From positions 6,895,001-6,959,000 of the forward strand of contig NZ_CP059732.1 in the NCBI RefSeq assembly GCF_014117325.1: DNA of 64,000 bases. The letters run 5' to 3'. The translations under genes and the position numbers were made by a program. Origin of the DNA: Spirosoma foliorum (GTDB lineage Bacteria > Bacteroidota > Bacteroidia > Cytophagales > Spirosomataceae). Below are positions 7,972 through 17,764 of this stretch, in pieces (position 1 is the stretch's first letter; every line of letters starts with the position of its first letter). The notes under the pieces are model-generated. The model made no database searches. It worked only from the letters and a program-made list of their open reading frames with translations, and was not told where the DNA came from.

Positions 7972-8973
7972 TTATCGCTTTTTAGGCTGATGTTGCATCA
8001 GCTTGTTTATTAGCGCTTCAACTTCCGAAACGGGCATTTTTTCTATTAAATACTGATGCCCCTTGCCCGAATCGTCCCAGCCATTTGATCCATCGGTATT
8101 TAGCGTTAGTCGACCGGATTTCACGGTGTAATACGGACCATACCCTTTAACGCCTACCAGAACAGCCGTTTGATCCCAACTCATCCGGCCATTTGCATCT
8201 TCTTTTGCTTTAGGCAGGCTAATTGTAAAAACATCTTTTACAGGGCTATGCTGAATCGCTTTATTCTGTGTTAGCGGCAAGCCTGAGTGAATTTTTTGTC
8301 CAATTTCAAATCCACTCATCAAAACGGGCGTTGGCCAGCTGGCAAAGAATGTTTTCGACGCTGGCGTATCTCTGAATACATTAAACTCTCGCCCTGTCGG
8401 GAATTTGCCAGCCATACTGACCACCTGTTTTATTTTCTGGACAGCCAACTCCCGCCCTGTTAGTTTAGAATATTGATCTGGTTTGGAATCAAGCAGGTTG
8501 GCCAGGTTTGTCAGAAAACCAACGGTAATAACCGTTACACTATGGTCAGGCTGTTTAGCCAAAATCTGTCGATAAAGTGCAACCGCATCTGGCACTTCGC
8601 TATTCGACTTGATACTGTGCGGATAGCGAGCTACAATTGTATCAGACCAGTGCTGCGTGTCTTTATCGCTCACTGCTTCGCCTTTGGGTACGCCAATTGG
8701 TGTGCTTGGACGATTAAAATAGGTATTCAACACACTCAGCACCTGCGTTACTTTCGGATAGTTGGTACTGGCAATAGTCGCCAGGATTTTAGCCTGTCCT
8801 TCATCGGCAAAGGCATGAAGCAGCGTAATAGCACCAACATCGTCGTAGTCGGGGCCCATATCCGTATCAAAAATAACGGGTACTGCGGCCGTTTTTTTGG
8901 CCGATTGTCCGGCAACCGAACCGATTGTCAGTGCCAGTAACACACTAATTGAAAATAAGGTAATTCGGATCAT
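7972..8973 (-). CDS. Secreted inosine-uridine-preferring nucleoside hydrolase family protein
   Basis: 333 residues with a signal peptide (MIRITLFSISVLLALTIGSVAGQ). The calcium-binding ribose site of the IUNH family appears near the mature N-terminus as VIFDTDMGPDYDDVGAI (usual DTDxGxDD pattern). The central TVITVGFLTNLANLL and MAGKF segments and the late DQTAVLVGV also match. The family cleaves the N-glycosidic bond of ribonucleosides; export suggests scavenging of nucleosides outside the cytoplasm. It is divergent from the ligase gene at 9060, with an 86-base gap shared by both promoters. Substrate preference is not deducible. Confidence 0.9.
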   Translation of the reverse strand: MIRITLFSISVLLALTIGSVAGQSAKKTAAVPVIFDTDMGPDYDDVGAITLLHAFADEGQAKILATIASTNYPKVTQVLSVLNTYFNRPSTPIGVPKGEAVSDKDTQHWSDTIVARYPHSIKSNSEVPDAVALYRQILAKQPDHSVTVITVGFLTNLANLLDSKPDQYSKLTGRELAVQKIKQVVSMAGKFPTGREFNVFRDTPASKTFFASWPTPVLMSGFEIGQKIHSGLPLTQNKAIQHSPVKDVFTISLPKAKEDANGRMSWDQTAVLVGVKGYGPYYTVKSGRLTLNTDGSNGWDDSGKGHQYLIEKMPVSEVEALINKLMQHQPKKR

Positions 8974-9059
8974 AGGAATAAACGAGATTTACAGGACGAT
9001 ACGAATTACGAATTGTTTTTGGTAAGAATCGTCATTCGGTTCGCGTAAATCTTGAAAAC

Positions 9060-10232
9060 ATGATTTCTCTTCGAAAACTTACAATATCACCCGATACCCA
9101 ATTACAAAATCTGGGTTGGGACTGGATGCTTGGTCAAGATACGCTACCTTATCTGGCAAATGAAGTCGTAGTGGTGCAAGCTGAAGAAGCTGATGCTTAC
9201 TATGACGCAGTCAATGAACTGTTTGAGATGTTTGTAACGGCAGGGCAGCATATTATTGACGGAAATCGCTTTGCCGAAATGGGTATTCCGGCGAATCTGG
9301 TAGAGCTGATAAAACTATCGTGGGATGATGATCGCCATATTCATCTCTATGGCCGCTTTGATCTGGCTGGTGGTATCGATGGACGACCCATCAAACTCAT
9401 CGAATTTAACGCCGACACAGCTACTTGTTTGCCCGAAACGGCCGTTGTTCAGTACGCCCACCTAAAAGCAAATGGGCTGGATGATAGCCAGCAATTCAAT
9501 GCCGTATTTGAAACGTTGACGGGTCAATTTGAAGAACTACTGGCTGTAAACCCCGACCTACAACCCACATTACTTCTGTCGGCCATACGCGATTTCCCGG
9601 AAGACGATACGAATGTGGCTTTATTGGGCGAAGCCGCTCGCGAAGCAGGTTTTGATATTGAGTTTGACTTTATCGATAACGTTGAATTTTCGGCAGAGGA
9701 AGGCATTTTCTGGCAAAACCCTAAAAATGGGCAGTTCGAAAAACTAGATTTCTGGTTCAAACTGGTGCCCTGGGAGTCCATTGCCGAAGATGAACCTGAA
9801 TTGGTTAAGCTATTGACTGAAATTGTCAGAAAACGTTTGGCCGTCGTCTTAAATCCGGCTTACACACTACTCTTCCAATCGAAATACATTCTAAAAATCC
9901 TCTGGGATCTTTATCCAAATCATCCATTACTTCTGGAAACTGACACGAAGCCACTTGCGGGAAAAGCATGTGTTGAAAAGGTTTTATTCGGTCGGGAAGG
10001 AGCCAACATTCGCATTATCAATATGGATGGAAGCGAGCGTCTGGCTGCCGATGGAGACTACGGAGATTACCCAAAAATATACCAGCAATACGTCGAATTC
10101 CCTCAAGATTCAGAAGGTCATACCTACCAGGCGGGGGTTTTCTATGCTGGCGAAGCCTGTGGTTTAGGCTTCCGTCGTGGTGGCCTAATTTTAGATAACA
10201 AAGCAGGATTTGTAGGGCATGTAATTAACTAA
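9060..10232 (+). CDS. Glutathionylspermidine synthase-like ATP-grasp ligase
   Basis: 390 residues, full length for the YgiC/YjfC branch of the GSP_synth family. The family signature region reads IKLIEFNADTATCLPETAVV, and the C-terminal half carries ATP-grasp-like strands ending in QAGVFYAGEACGLGFRRGG. True glutathionylspermidine synthases couple glutathione and spermidine; stand-alone homologues like this one lack the amidase domain and their acceptor is unknown. No glutathione synthesis gene is in the window. Transcribed away from the nucleoside hydrolase. Confidence 0.85.
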   Translation: MISLRKLTISPDTQLQNLGWDWMLGQDTLPYLANEVVVVQAEEADAYYDAVNELFEMFVTAGQHIIDGNRFAEMGIPANLVELIKLSWDDDRHIHLYGRFDLAGGIDGRPIKLIEFNADTATCLPETAVVQYAHLKANGLDDSQQFNAVFETLTGQFEELLAVNPDLQPTLLLSAIRDFPEDDTNVALLGEAAREAGFDIEFDFIDNVEFSAEEGIFWQNPKNGQFEKLDFWFKLVPWESIAEDEPELVKLLTEIVRKRLAVVLNPAYTLLFQSKYILKILWDLYPNHPLLLETDTKPLAGKACVEKVLFGREGANIRIINMDGSERLAADGDYGDYPKIYQQYVEFPQDSEGHTYQAGVFYAGEACGLGFRRGGLILDNKAGFVGHVIN

Positions 10233-10357
10233 ATATGAGCAATCTAGTTCGCTTAAGTTTATAATATTATTAGGCCGTAAATCTAATAATACCAATTTGT
10301 CGTTATTACTATTGTAGACGACCAATTCATGGGTTTTTCATTGTTAACTGCTTTGGC

Positions 10358-10705
10358 ATGAATAATGTGTTTTTATACCTCCAGGCTTTGGTCTATATCG
10401 TTGCAGGAATAAATCATTTTATTAGTCCCAAAACTTACCTGGCCATTATGCCGCCTTATATTCCAGCGCATAATTTGATGGTCATGCTAAGTGGTGTGGC
10501 CGAAGTATTGTTGGGGATTGGCTTACTATTCCCAGCAACGCGTTCGTTATCAGCCTGGGGGATTATGGTATTATTGGTGGCCATATTTCCGGCCAATCTA
10601 TACATGGCGACCTCAGACCGCTTCCTTGATTTTCCAGCCTGGTTACGATGGGGCAGATTGCCTTTGCAGGGAGTATTGTTATGGTGGGCTTACAAATACA
10701 CCTAA
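10358..10705 (+). CDS. DoxX-like family membrane protein
   Basis: 115 residues with four hydrophobic segments. GINHFISPKTYLAIMPPYIP after the first segment and SGVAEVLLGIGLLFPATR after the second are the usual DoxX-like landmarks. The family includes small quinone-related or redox-linked membrane proteins, but most members have no tested role. It lies 126 bases after the ligase gene in the same direction; no terminator is apparent between them. Confidence 0.82.
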   Translation: MNNVFLYLQALVYIVAGINHFISPKTYLAIMPPYIPAHNLMVMLSGVAEVLLGIGLLFPATRSLSAWGIMVLLVAIFPANLYMATSDRFLDFPAWLRWGRLPLQGVLLWWAYKYT

Positions 10706-11194
10706 ATCATGGCAGTTGTTACACACTATACGCATTGAGAACCTAGTTGAAACAATATACTCAACTACAACAACTTGATCATCTTTACATACCAAAAACC
10801 TGTATGTATCGAAAAGATCATATTCAGTATATCAATTTATCATTATAAAATAATTTGTTGTTTCGCTAGAAAAAAAACACTTTTCTTATACTGACCCATT
10901 TTTGCATTTTTCCTATAAAATTTTCTTATTAGCAAACATGAGCACTCGTGCCAAAAATCATGAAAGATGCATAAAATCGGCTTTAGTCAACAAAAAAGAC
11001 CACTTTAGTGATAAATAAATTCCGATTATCACAGTACGTGCAAAAACCCAATTATTTAACTAATTATATTTTTCACTAGGCCTATAAACGTTATTACCTA
11101 CCGACCATTATTAATTGACTGACAGATAATAGTTTACTAAAGTGACTTTCATTATCGATTTTAGTCAAAGGGGGTGACATATATGTGAATTATA
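10706..11194. other. AT-rich intergenic region upstream of the TetR gene
   Basis: About 490 bases without a credible gene. An imperfect hairpin around the tgatcatcttt (about 10777) and aaaagatca (about 10812) segments may end the DoxX transcript. Four TTTAGT hexamers occur: 10982 and 11160 as tttagtcaa, 11003 as tttagtga, and one inverted inside 11132-11145 (tttactaaagtgac). They are candidates for operator half-sites of the downstream regulator, without proof. Confidence 0.4.
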
Positions 11195-11887
11195 ATGAAT
11201 GCTATTATTATGGAGAAAGATGAAAAGATAAGACGGAACCGCTCGAAGACCACTCAACGCATTGTTGAAGCGCTCGAAGATGTAATAGCAGAGCGTGGTT
11301 TAGAAGGTGTAGGTGTAAACCGGGTAGCCGAAAAAGCGAATGTAAGTAAAGTCCTGATTTATAGATACTTTGGCGGAATGGAAGGTCTTCTCGAGTATTA
11401 TGTAAAAATGGGAAAGTTATTTCCAGTTTTTACTCCTGCTGTATTAGACCAAATCCGCCCATTGCATGAATCTGACGTAGCTCGTATTTGGTATCGTCAA
11501 GTAATTCAAACCTACCGTTATTTCCGTACGTTTAAGGCAGCCCGTGAGGTTCTGAAGGCTAGCGTTATTGAAAATGATTCAATTGCCGAAACAACAGCTC
11601 GGGCACAAGACGAAGAAATGACACGGCTCGTAAGCCAGTTATCGTTCGTAAAAGGTGCCGATACGCAGGCAATTTCGGCAGTTGTACTTGGCGCAATGAC
11701 TTATTTGACAATTATGGCCCAAAACGACCGCACAATGATCAGTATTGATCTACGAAGCGAAGAAGGCTGGGAGCGGATTGAAAATGCGGTTAAAGCCATT
11801 TATATCGCCTTAAATAAAATGGCAATTGGTTCAAAAGATGTTGAATTGGAACTCCAGTCAGCTCATTTGCCGCTTGCTCAATGGTAA
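11195..11887 (+). CDS. TetR/AcrR family transcriptional regulator
   Basis: 230 residues (ATG 11195), or 225 from ATG 11210. The N-terminal helix-turn-helix is clear: TTQRIVEALEDVIAERGLEG, then VNRVAEKANVSKVLIYRYFG, the standard TetR recognition helix with YRYF. The C-terminal ligand domain, about 160 residues, shows no recognisable signature. No target operon is adjacent downstream (the next gene is on the other strand), so it may act on its own promoter, on the DoxX/ligase pair or elsewhere. A hairpin terminator follows at 11899. Confidence 0.92.
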   Translation: MNAIIMEKDEKIRRNRSKTTQRIVEALEDVIAERGLEGVGVNRVAEKANVSKVLIYRYFGGMEGLLEYYVKMGKLFPVFTPAVLDQIRPLHESDVARIWYRQVIQTYRYFRTFKAAREVLKASVIENDSIAETTARAQDEEMTRLVSQLSFVKGADTQAISAVVLGAMTYLTIMAQNDRTMISIDLRSEEGWERIENAVKAIYIALNKMAIGSKDVELELQSAHLPLAQW

Positions 11888-11898
11888 GTTAGAATACG

Positions 11899-11953
11899 TA
11901 GTTTGCAGTAGCCGGGATGTAAAAGCTCTTAGCTACTGCAAACTAGTTTTTAG
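11899..11953 (+). terminator. Intrinsic terminator after the TetR gene
   Basis: Perfect 14-bp stem (11899-11912 / 11932-11945) with a 19-base loop followed by gttttta. Confidence 0.75.
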
Positions 11954-12039
11954 TGCATCTGAATGGTCTTCAACTCTAGACCAATTCCTTCAAGTTTGAG
12001 CGTCTTCCACTCATAAGAGGACCTTCTGGCAGATATCTT

Positions 12040-12699
12040 CTAACGACCGTGCCGATGAGGTCGTCCTATTCGAACGGGCCGTCCACGCCCTCGGGCAATG
12101 CCCCCTAATAAGCCACCAGAATCGGTTCGCAAGAGGCCAAACCGAAGGTAAATACCATAGAATGTTTTAGAACTATCGGTTGTCTCACCGCTGAAATCGT
12201 AGTAACCCGTTGTGAGACCGATACCCAGTCGAGGGGCCACCTGCGCAATGATGCTATACGTCAATTCAAGCATCAAGCTTCCTTCTTTATCGAAAACACG
12301 GCCTGCTCCTATAGTCATCTCGTTCGCAAATATGCCATAGTTTGCAACGTCCATCGTAACTCTGCCTTCCAGAAAAAGTGACGTATCCGGTCGAAGGGAA
12401 TTTCGGCCGAAGGCAACACCTAAATCGATTACATTAAACGATTTTCCAATTTCGAGGCTTTGCACAATGCGGTCTTTGGGGCTCCCAGCACCCGTATAGA
12501 TTGAAAAAGGAGTTGCGCGAACATAAATCGGGGCCGCCTTAAAGTTGAAGATTGATCGGGTTGAATCCTCTGTTGAGCGGGTCATTTTATAATACTGCTG
12601 GTTATACAGCGCCCTTTTAGACGTGTCGGGTTTCGCCGTTTGGCCCCAAACTGCTGAGCCAGGAAGCCAGCTAAATAATAGCAATATAGTTAGTCTCAT
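12040..12699 (-). CDS. Exported protein of unknown function, probable outer-membrane beta-barrel
   Basis: 219 residues with a signal peptide ending near AVWGQ. The mature part alternates polar and hydrophobic residues in short runs (SLEIGKSFNVIDLGVAFGRN, GRVTMDVANYGIFANEMTIG, MLELTYSIIAQVAPRLGIGL), as in small outer-membrane barrels. The tail is unusual: after the last strand YGIYLRFGLLRTD comes a Gly/Arg/His-rich end, ARGRGRPVRIGRPHRHGR, so the normal terminal aromatic signal is absent. I do not recognise a family. It follows the haloperoxidase-like gene but is separated from it by a terminator at 12743-12775, so it is probably its own unit. Confidence 0.75.
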   Translation of the reverse strand: MRLTILLLFSWLPGSAVWGQTAKPDTSKRALYNQQYYKMTRSTEDSTRSIFNFKAAPIYVRATPFSIYTGAGSPKDRIVQSLEIGKSFNVIDLGVAFGRNSLRPDTSLFLEGRVTMDVANYGIFANEMTIGAGRVFDKEGSLMLELTYSIIAQVAPRLGIGLTTGYYDFSGETTDSSKTFYGIYLRFGLLRTDSGGLLGGIARGRGRPVRIGRPHRHGR

Positions 12700-12742
12700 A
12701 AACCAAAAGTTAAGCGCGTTAACTTAGCGTTAGTTACATAAA

Positions 12743-12775
12743 AAAATAAACCGCCCTTAGTGAACGGTTTATTTT
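12743..12775 (-). terminator. Intrinsic terminator after the haloperoxidase-like gene
   Basis: 11-bp perfect stem (aaaataaaccg at 12743-12753, cggtttatttt at 12765-12775), 11-base loop, with a T-run on the minus strand just after it. Confidence 0.8.
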
Positions 12776-12795
12776 AAAATCATTTTAATCAAGAC

Positions 12796-14151
12796 TCAGC
12801 GACTGGCTACAGTGCCTTTCCTGGCGTGGATTTTCTCTACCACCCATTTGCCAACTTTTTCACCTTCTAGCTGGCCATTAACTAAGGCAGACCGATAGTG
12901 AATACCACCGTACATACGGCTGATTGAGGCTTCGTCGGCAGCATCCCGGAACGATTTGAACGACCGCACACCGTGCCCGTATTTAAACTCTGTAGAGTCG
13001 GTAAATGCGACGTTATCGCCCATCAAGTCAGTTAGCACCGTAGCTGCTGCCGTCGAGATCACGCTGTGCCCGCTTGGGTATTCCGGAAACGGAGGTGTCT
13101 GTAGAAATGGCGTCCATTTGGGGTCAATGAATTTGTTGATAACGGTTTCTGGGCGTATCGTTTTGGTCCGGTATTTTTCGTCCCAGCAGGAAATAAATCC
13201 ATCACTCAATGCAAATGACGTAAGCGCATAAGCTTCAACAGTGTGCATCATGTCCATCTTTTTCTGCCGCGCAACCGTTTGGGCAATGGCAAGCCAGTGT
13301 CCGCCCGGTGTCATTTTTTTACTGGCAAACATAACGTGACCCGCTACGTTCATCACAAAAGCGTTGTCGTCCCAGAAATAAGCAATATCCTGTTGTTGTT
13401 TATCCAGCTTTTTCCCTGTCTGATAAACCTCATCAAGTTCTTTCTCATAAGGACTTCCTTTAGCCAAGCTATACGGAAGCGGACGAGGAGGCATAAACTG
13501 ACTACAGGTATCCATTGCCCAACAGCGCAGCTTATTCCACTGAGGTTCGGCGGCATCCATATAAGCAGGGGGCGTTGGTACCCAAGTTCCTTCTTCGTTT
13601 GTAACGGTATGCTTAAATCCTCTCGTCTGTTTATAGCTATCCTTAGCCGCGTAGTCCAGAACGTGTTTAGCGACGGCTTCACCGTAGGCCATCGAGCGTT
13701 CGATTACTTCATCTGGAACACCATCTTTCTTATACTGTTCGTAGAATGGCTTTTCAAATTCATCGTAGAAATTGACCGAGAATGTCAGGGCACGAGCAAC
13801 GGTTAGAAAAGCGCGTACACTAGCTAGCGGAAAGCAATAGTCTTTCCCAGCTTCGGGCTGTGGGCCAGTCTGGAAGCGCTTCAGTTTGCCACCGAGCGAT
13901 TCGTATTGCTTATCGAAGGGCACAAGGGCTTCGTAACCCGCCAGGTTGGCATACGAATAAATCCGGCTGGCAACAGGTGGCGAAAAAATGTCGTGCACAA
14001 CAACCTCAGTAAGTTTATTCAGAGCCGAGTTGTAGTATTCAACATTAGCTGCTTTAGCGTTGTACTCGGCAGGGGGAACGGGCTTACGACAACTGGAAAC
14101 TCCAATCAGCAAAAGCCCTAGCATATAGCTAAAACGAAACAAAGATCTCAT
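12796..14151 (-). CDS. Vanadium-dependent haloperoxidase / PAP2-type phosphatase lipoprotein
   Basis: 451 residues from ATG 14151, chosen because it gives a clean lipoprotein signal with lipobox Cys at residue 21 (LLLIGVSSC); longer starts do not. The three conserved PAP2/haloperoxidase motifs are present in order: KYRTKTIRP, PSGHS (His at about residue 362) and SRMYGGIHYRSA. They bind vanadate in haloperoxidases or phosphate in acid phosphatases; the two cannot be told apart by eye. Closest in layout to the bacterial vanadium-dependent haloperoxidase-related proteins that accompany ASPIC/UnbV proteins. Last gene of the susC-susD-ASPIC locus, 99 bases after the second ASPIC gene, ended by the terminator at 12743. 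Confidence 0.88.
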   Translation of the reverse strand: MRSLFRFSYMLGLLLIGVSSCRKPVPPAEYNAKAANVEYYNSALNKLTEVVVHDIFSPPVASRIYSYANLAGYEALVPFDKQYESLGGKLKRFQTGPQPEAGKDYCFPLASVRAFLTVARALTFSVNFYDEFEKPFYEQYKKDGVPDEVIERSMAYGEAVAKHVLDYAAKDSYKQTRGFKHTVTNEEGTWVPTPPAYMDAAEPQWNKLRCWAMDTCSQFMPPRPLPYSLAKGSPYEKELDEVYQTGKKLDKQQQDIAYFWDDNAFVMNVAGHVMFASKKMTPGGHWLAIAQTVARQKKMDMMHTVEAYALTSFALSDGFISCWDEKYRTKTIRPETVINKFIDPKWTPFLQTPPFPEYPSGHSVISTAAATVLTDLMGDNVAFTDSTEFKYGHGVRSFKSFRDAADEASISRMYGGIHYRSALVNGQLEGEKVGKWVVEKIHARKGTVASR

Positions 14152-14250
14152 GGCTAAATAACAAGTTATATGATCGAAGCCGAACAAGGCTATGGACTTA
14201 CGACAAAATTAGTAGAAAATTTAGGGCGAAACTAAGTCCACCCCTGTCGA

Positions 14251-17200
14251 TTACTTCAAAAGCAATGGCTTAAATAGTTGTAAACCTGCGTTATTTCGAG
14301 CCACCATAATTAATTGTCCCTGTGCTGTTCGGACGGGGCGAATATCACGAATCTCACCATTCAGCAAAAATCCGGCATCAATGGGCGACAAAGCCGTGAA
14401 CGCTCCTTTGCCATCATTCTGCAATACCACTCCATAACTGGCATCGTAGCGTCCCTGATAAGTACTTACTCCATAGAAATTTCCTCCGCCCAACACGTCA
14501 AGGTCTCCATCATGATCAAAATCAATAGCCTCAAGAGCGAATAACTTTGATACCTGAGCCATCATAGGCAACTCATGCACAACGAATTTCGGACCTCCAT
14601 CCCGGCCGCTTTGATTCTCCAGATAAACCGACGCAAACTGGTTGACAGTAAATTCGTCGGCTCCTTTCAGTTCATCATCTTTTAGCACTTCGTTGAGTGG
14701 TTTCCCAGCAAATGACACATAATCGGTGAAGCGTTTGTTGATAATGCTTGGCATTTGTTTACCCAACTCGTCTTTAAAGCCTAGCGGATACCATTCTTTT
14801 CCTCGGTTGTAAGCAATGATCTGCTCGGAGCTTTGATTATTGTCGACATCTTTTACCCACATTCGTAATTGCGAATCGGGCGTTTTGCGGAACTTGGTGT
14901 TCGTTCCCAAATTACCTGCCACTAAATCTATATCACCGTCCTTGTCGAAATCGGCGGCAATGATGCGCTGATAAAAGCCACTTAATGGCGTTTCATCGGT
15001 CAGAATCGATTTACTTTCGGTAAACTTCCCTCCGTCATTCGTGAAAATTTTAACGGGCATCCAGTCACCAGCCAGAATTAAATCAAGGTCTTTGTCGCCA
15101 TCATAATCGGCCCAAACCGCATCGGTAATCATACCGGCTTTTCGAAGTCCTTCGGCTAGTTTATCCGTTTGATCGGCGAAATGCCCTTTGCCATCATTGA
15201 TCAACAGGTATGAGTTCGGTGATTTTCCGTAGCCAAACCCAACAACCCGGCCTCCTACAAACAAATCGAGATCGCCGTCTTTATCAATATCCTGAGGGCG
15301 CACACAGCTCTTGTTGTCGTACATGGGCGGTAACGCATTGACCGAGCGACTGAAATTCCCGTGCCCATCGTTCAAGTACAGACGGTCGAACTGCTCCGGC
15401 ATTTTATCGTAAAATTCATTACCGCCCGACACGACGTACAGATCAAGGTCTTTATCGCCATCGGCATCGAAGAAAGCAGCATCGACGTCCTCATACGTTG
15501 AATCTTTGGCAAAATCGGCCTGCATAACTGGCTTGAATTTTCCATCAGTCTGTTGCAGCAATAAACTTCCCGCTTTCCACTTAGCTCCTCCGGCATATAT
15601 ATCGTCCAGACCGTCACCATTTACATCGCCTACGGCCAAATGCGGCCCTTCTGTCGATACCTGAAACGGCATTAATGGCTCACGGACATAATCGTAATAT
15701 TCTTTATTCTCCTTGTGCTTGTACGGAATTGAATCGGCAGTGGTAACATCGGCAAACAGCGGATGAATAGCAGGGGCTGTATACCGATAATTCGTGCCGT
15801 CGAGTTTGGCATCCGTTTGTTTTAAGGTGAGCGTCTGATTGGTTTTCACCTTCGTACGAATTTCCATTCGCTGGCTTGGCCAGATTACGATCAATGAATC
15901 AATTACGTCTCGTTTACCGAGGCCAAACAGCAGTTCTGGCGCTACCGACGACTCGAAACCACGAGTCGGCATCAATTGCTGTACTTGCAAACTATCGCCG
16001 TGCGACGAGCCGCCATATTTGGCAATTACCTTCGCTCCTACCCCAAACGTATTCGGAGCATCACCTTTCAGTTTAACCGTCAGATGCGTATTGTCGGGAA
16101 AAATTGTGGTTGCCTCATTGCGGTAAAGGCCCGCAGGATCATCGATGTTGTTCGTAATTAAATCCAGATCGCCATCATTGTCCAGATCGGCGTACGCTGC
16201 CCCATTTGAGAAATTAGGCACCGAGAATCCCCAGGCAGACGATTTATCCTCGAAGCGGAGCGATTGAGTACCCCGATAAATATAATTATGAGACTTACCC
16301 TCCGGCATCAACTTAATAGCGCGTTCATCGAGCGATTTCGACGTTTCCATAGCATACCGAAGGGAGTCGTCGGCAGCAAATTTCACATAGTCGAGGTTGT
16401 TAGGGCGATGGACAATGCCATTGGAAATAAACAGGTCTTTTATACCGTCATTATCATAATCGGCCAACAAAGGCGACCAGCTCCAGTCTGTTGCTGCCAC
16501 GCCTGCCATAGCCCCAACCTCCATAAACTTCTTTCCCGAAAGGTTTAGCTGAAGGCAGTTTCGGCTATACTGGTTCATGTAGCCATAGGCCAGCTTGTAG
16601 ATATAGATGTCCAACGGATCTTCACCCAGCGATGATTTTTCGACGGTTTCATCTTCGGGATACATATCAAGCGTAACCACATCAGCAAAGCCATCGTTAT
16701 TGACATCGGCAACATCGTTACCCATCGAAAAACGGCTGGTATGCTGGAATGCTTTTTTTACACTCTCCGTAAAACCGCCTTTCTGATTATTGATGTAGTA
16801 ATAATCATCTTCATGAAAATCATTTGAGATATAGAGGTCTTCCCAGCCATCATTGTTCAGATCGGCCACCGATATACCCAGGCCATACCCCATTGCAGCA
16901 CCGAAAATGCTCGCCTGTTCACTAATGTTTATAAAACGCTTAGAACCTGAGGCTGGTGCTTTGCTCCCTACTCCCTGTTCCACACTCATGTTCTTATAGA
17001 GATAATCGCCCGACTCATTATTCCGAAGATTACGCGCCGTTACCCGATCGTAACTACGTGACGTATGTACAGCATGATTGAGCAGGTAACAGTCTAAATC
17101 GCCATCGTGGTCGTAATCGAAAAAGGCGGCCTGCGTTGAGAAACCCGTAAAATCCAGCCCATAATCAGCGGCTTTTTCGGTAAAGGTCCCATCGCCGTTG

Positions 17201-17649
17201 TTGATATAGAGTTCATTGGCCCCTTCCAATCCTCGAAAATTCCCGACGGCACAAACGTAAATATCCAGAAAGCCGTCGCCATTGACATCGGCCATCGTAG
17301 ATCCTGTTTGCCAATCCGAAAAACCGGCAACGCCCGCTTTCTCGGTAATATCTTCAAACTTAAAGTTGCCTTTATTGAGATAGAGTTTGTTCTTTCCCTG
17401 ATTCGATACAAAGTATAAATCCGTCAAACCATCGTTGTTGATATCACCCGCCGATACACCTCCTCCATTATAAAAATAGAGGTAGTCGAGTATATTCAAT
17501 TTTTCGCTCGGTACAAGATGATTGACAAAACCAACACCCGTTTGAGTAGAGTCGAGTGCTTGAAAGAGCTGTTTTTCTGACTTGAATGAGTTACAACCTG
17601 CCAGCGCTAACAAACCAGCCGTTAGGAATAAAGCAATAAATTTCACCAT
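14251..17649 (-). CDS. ASPIC/UnbV and VCBS/FG-GAP repeat lipoprotein, first copy
   Basis: 1132 residues from ATG 17649 (MVKFIALFLTAGLLALAGC, lipobox Cys 19). About thirteen DxDxDG-type calcium loops (DINNDGLTDLY, DVNGDGFLDIY, DYDHDGDLDCY and others) form two FG-GAP beta-propeller regions. Between them lies an ASPIC/UnbV domain, with PTRGFESSVAPELLFGLGKR and SLIVIWPSQRMEIRT. The family is related to cartilage acidic protein 1 and is common beside SusC/SusD genes; its biochemical role is not established, though cell-surface carbohydrate or protein binding is likely. It is a clear paralogue of the upstream gene with the same domain order, so the pair arose by duplication. Confidence 0.93.
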   Translation of the reverse strand: MVKFIALFLTAGLLALAGCNSFKSEKQLFQALDSTQTGVGFVNHLVPSEKLNILDYLYFYNGGGVSAGDINNDGLTDLYFVSNQGKNKLYLNKGNFKFEDITEKAGVAGFSDWQTGSTMADVNGDGFLDIYVCAVGNFRGLEGANELYINNGDGTFTEKAADYGLDFTGFSTQAAFFDYDHDGDLDCYLLNHAVHTSRSYDRVTARNLRNNESGDYLYKNMSVEQGVGSKAPASGSKRFINISEQASIFGAAMGYGLGISVADLNNDGWEDLYISNDFHEDDYYYINNQKGGFTESVKKAFQHTSRFSMGNDVADVNNDGFADVVTLDMYPEDETVEKSSLGEDPLDIYIYKLAYGYMNQYSRNCLQLNLSGKKFMEVGAMAGVAATDWSWSPLLADYDNDGIKDLFISNGIVHRPNNLDYVKFAADDSLRYAMETSKSLDERAIKLMPEGKSHNYIYRGTQSLRFEDKSSAWGFSVPNFSNGAAYADLDNDGDLDLITNNIDDPAGLYRNEATTIFPDNTHLTVKLKGDAPNTFGVGAKVIAKYGGSSHGDSLQVQQLMPTRGFESSVAPELLFGLGKRDVIDSLIVIWPSQRMEIRTKVKTNQTLTLKQTDAKLDGTNYRYTAPAIHPLFADVTTADSIPYKHKENKEYYDYVREPLMPFQVSTEGPHLAVGDVNGDGLDDIYAGGAKWKAGSLLLQQTDGKFKPVMQADFAKDSTYEDVDAAFFDADGDKDLDLYVVSGGNEFYDKMPEQFDRLYLNDGHGNFSRSVNALPPMYDNKSCVRPQDIDKDGDLDLFVGGRVVGFGYGKSPNSYLLINDGKGHFADQTDKLAEGLRKAGMITDAVWADYDGDKDLDLILAGDWMPVKIFTNDGGKFTESKSILTDETPLSGFYQRIIAADFDKDGDIDLVAGNLGTNTKFRKTPDSQLRMWVKDVDNNQSSEQIIAYNRGKEWYPLGFKDELGKQMPSIINKRFTDYVSFAGKPLNEVLKDDELKGADEFTVNQFASVYLENQSGRDGGPKFVVHELPMMAQVSKLFALEAIDFDHDGDLDVLGGGNFYGVSTYQGRYDASYGVVLQNDGKGAFTALSPIDAGFLLNGEIRDIRPVRTAQGQLIMVARNNAGLQLFKPLLLK

Positions 17650-17674
17650 AATGAATGATGAACGGAGGATGATG

Positions 17675-17746
17675 TATGATGTATAATATAGGATGTATGT
17701 AACAAGCAAATGTTATTAGTAATGACATCCTATATCATACATCATA
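17675..17746. repeat. Inverted repeat between the two ASPIC genes
   Basis: 22-bp arms (17675-17696 / 17725-17746, one mismatch), 28-base spacer. Arms are made of short gatgtat/tataggatgt units. It occupies most of the 115-base gap between the two paralogues and could stop or slow transcription. Confidence 0.7.
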
Positions 17747-17764
17747 TAGTAAACCCCATTCTAT

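Noticed and set aside
13243..13806. 187-codon plus-strand frame inside the haloperoxidase-like gene
   Set aside because: Antisense to the PAP2-type gene, which has all its motifs; composition is not protein-like.
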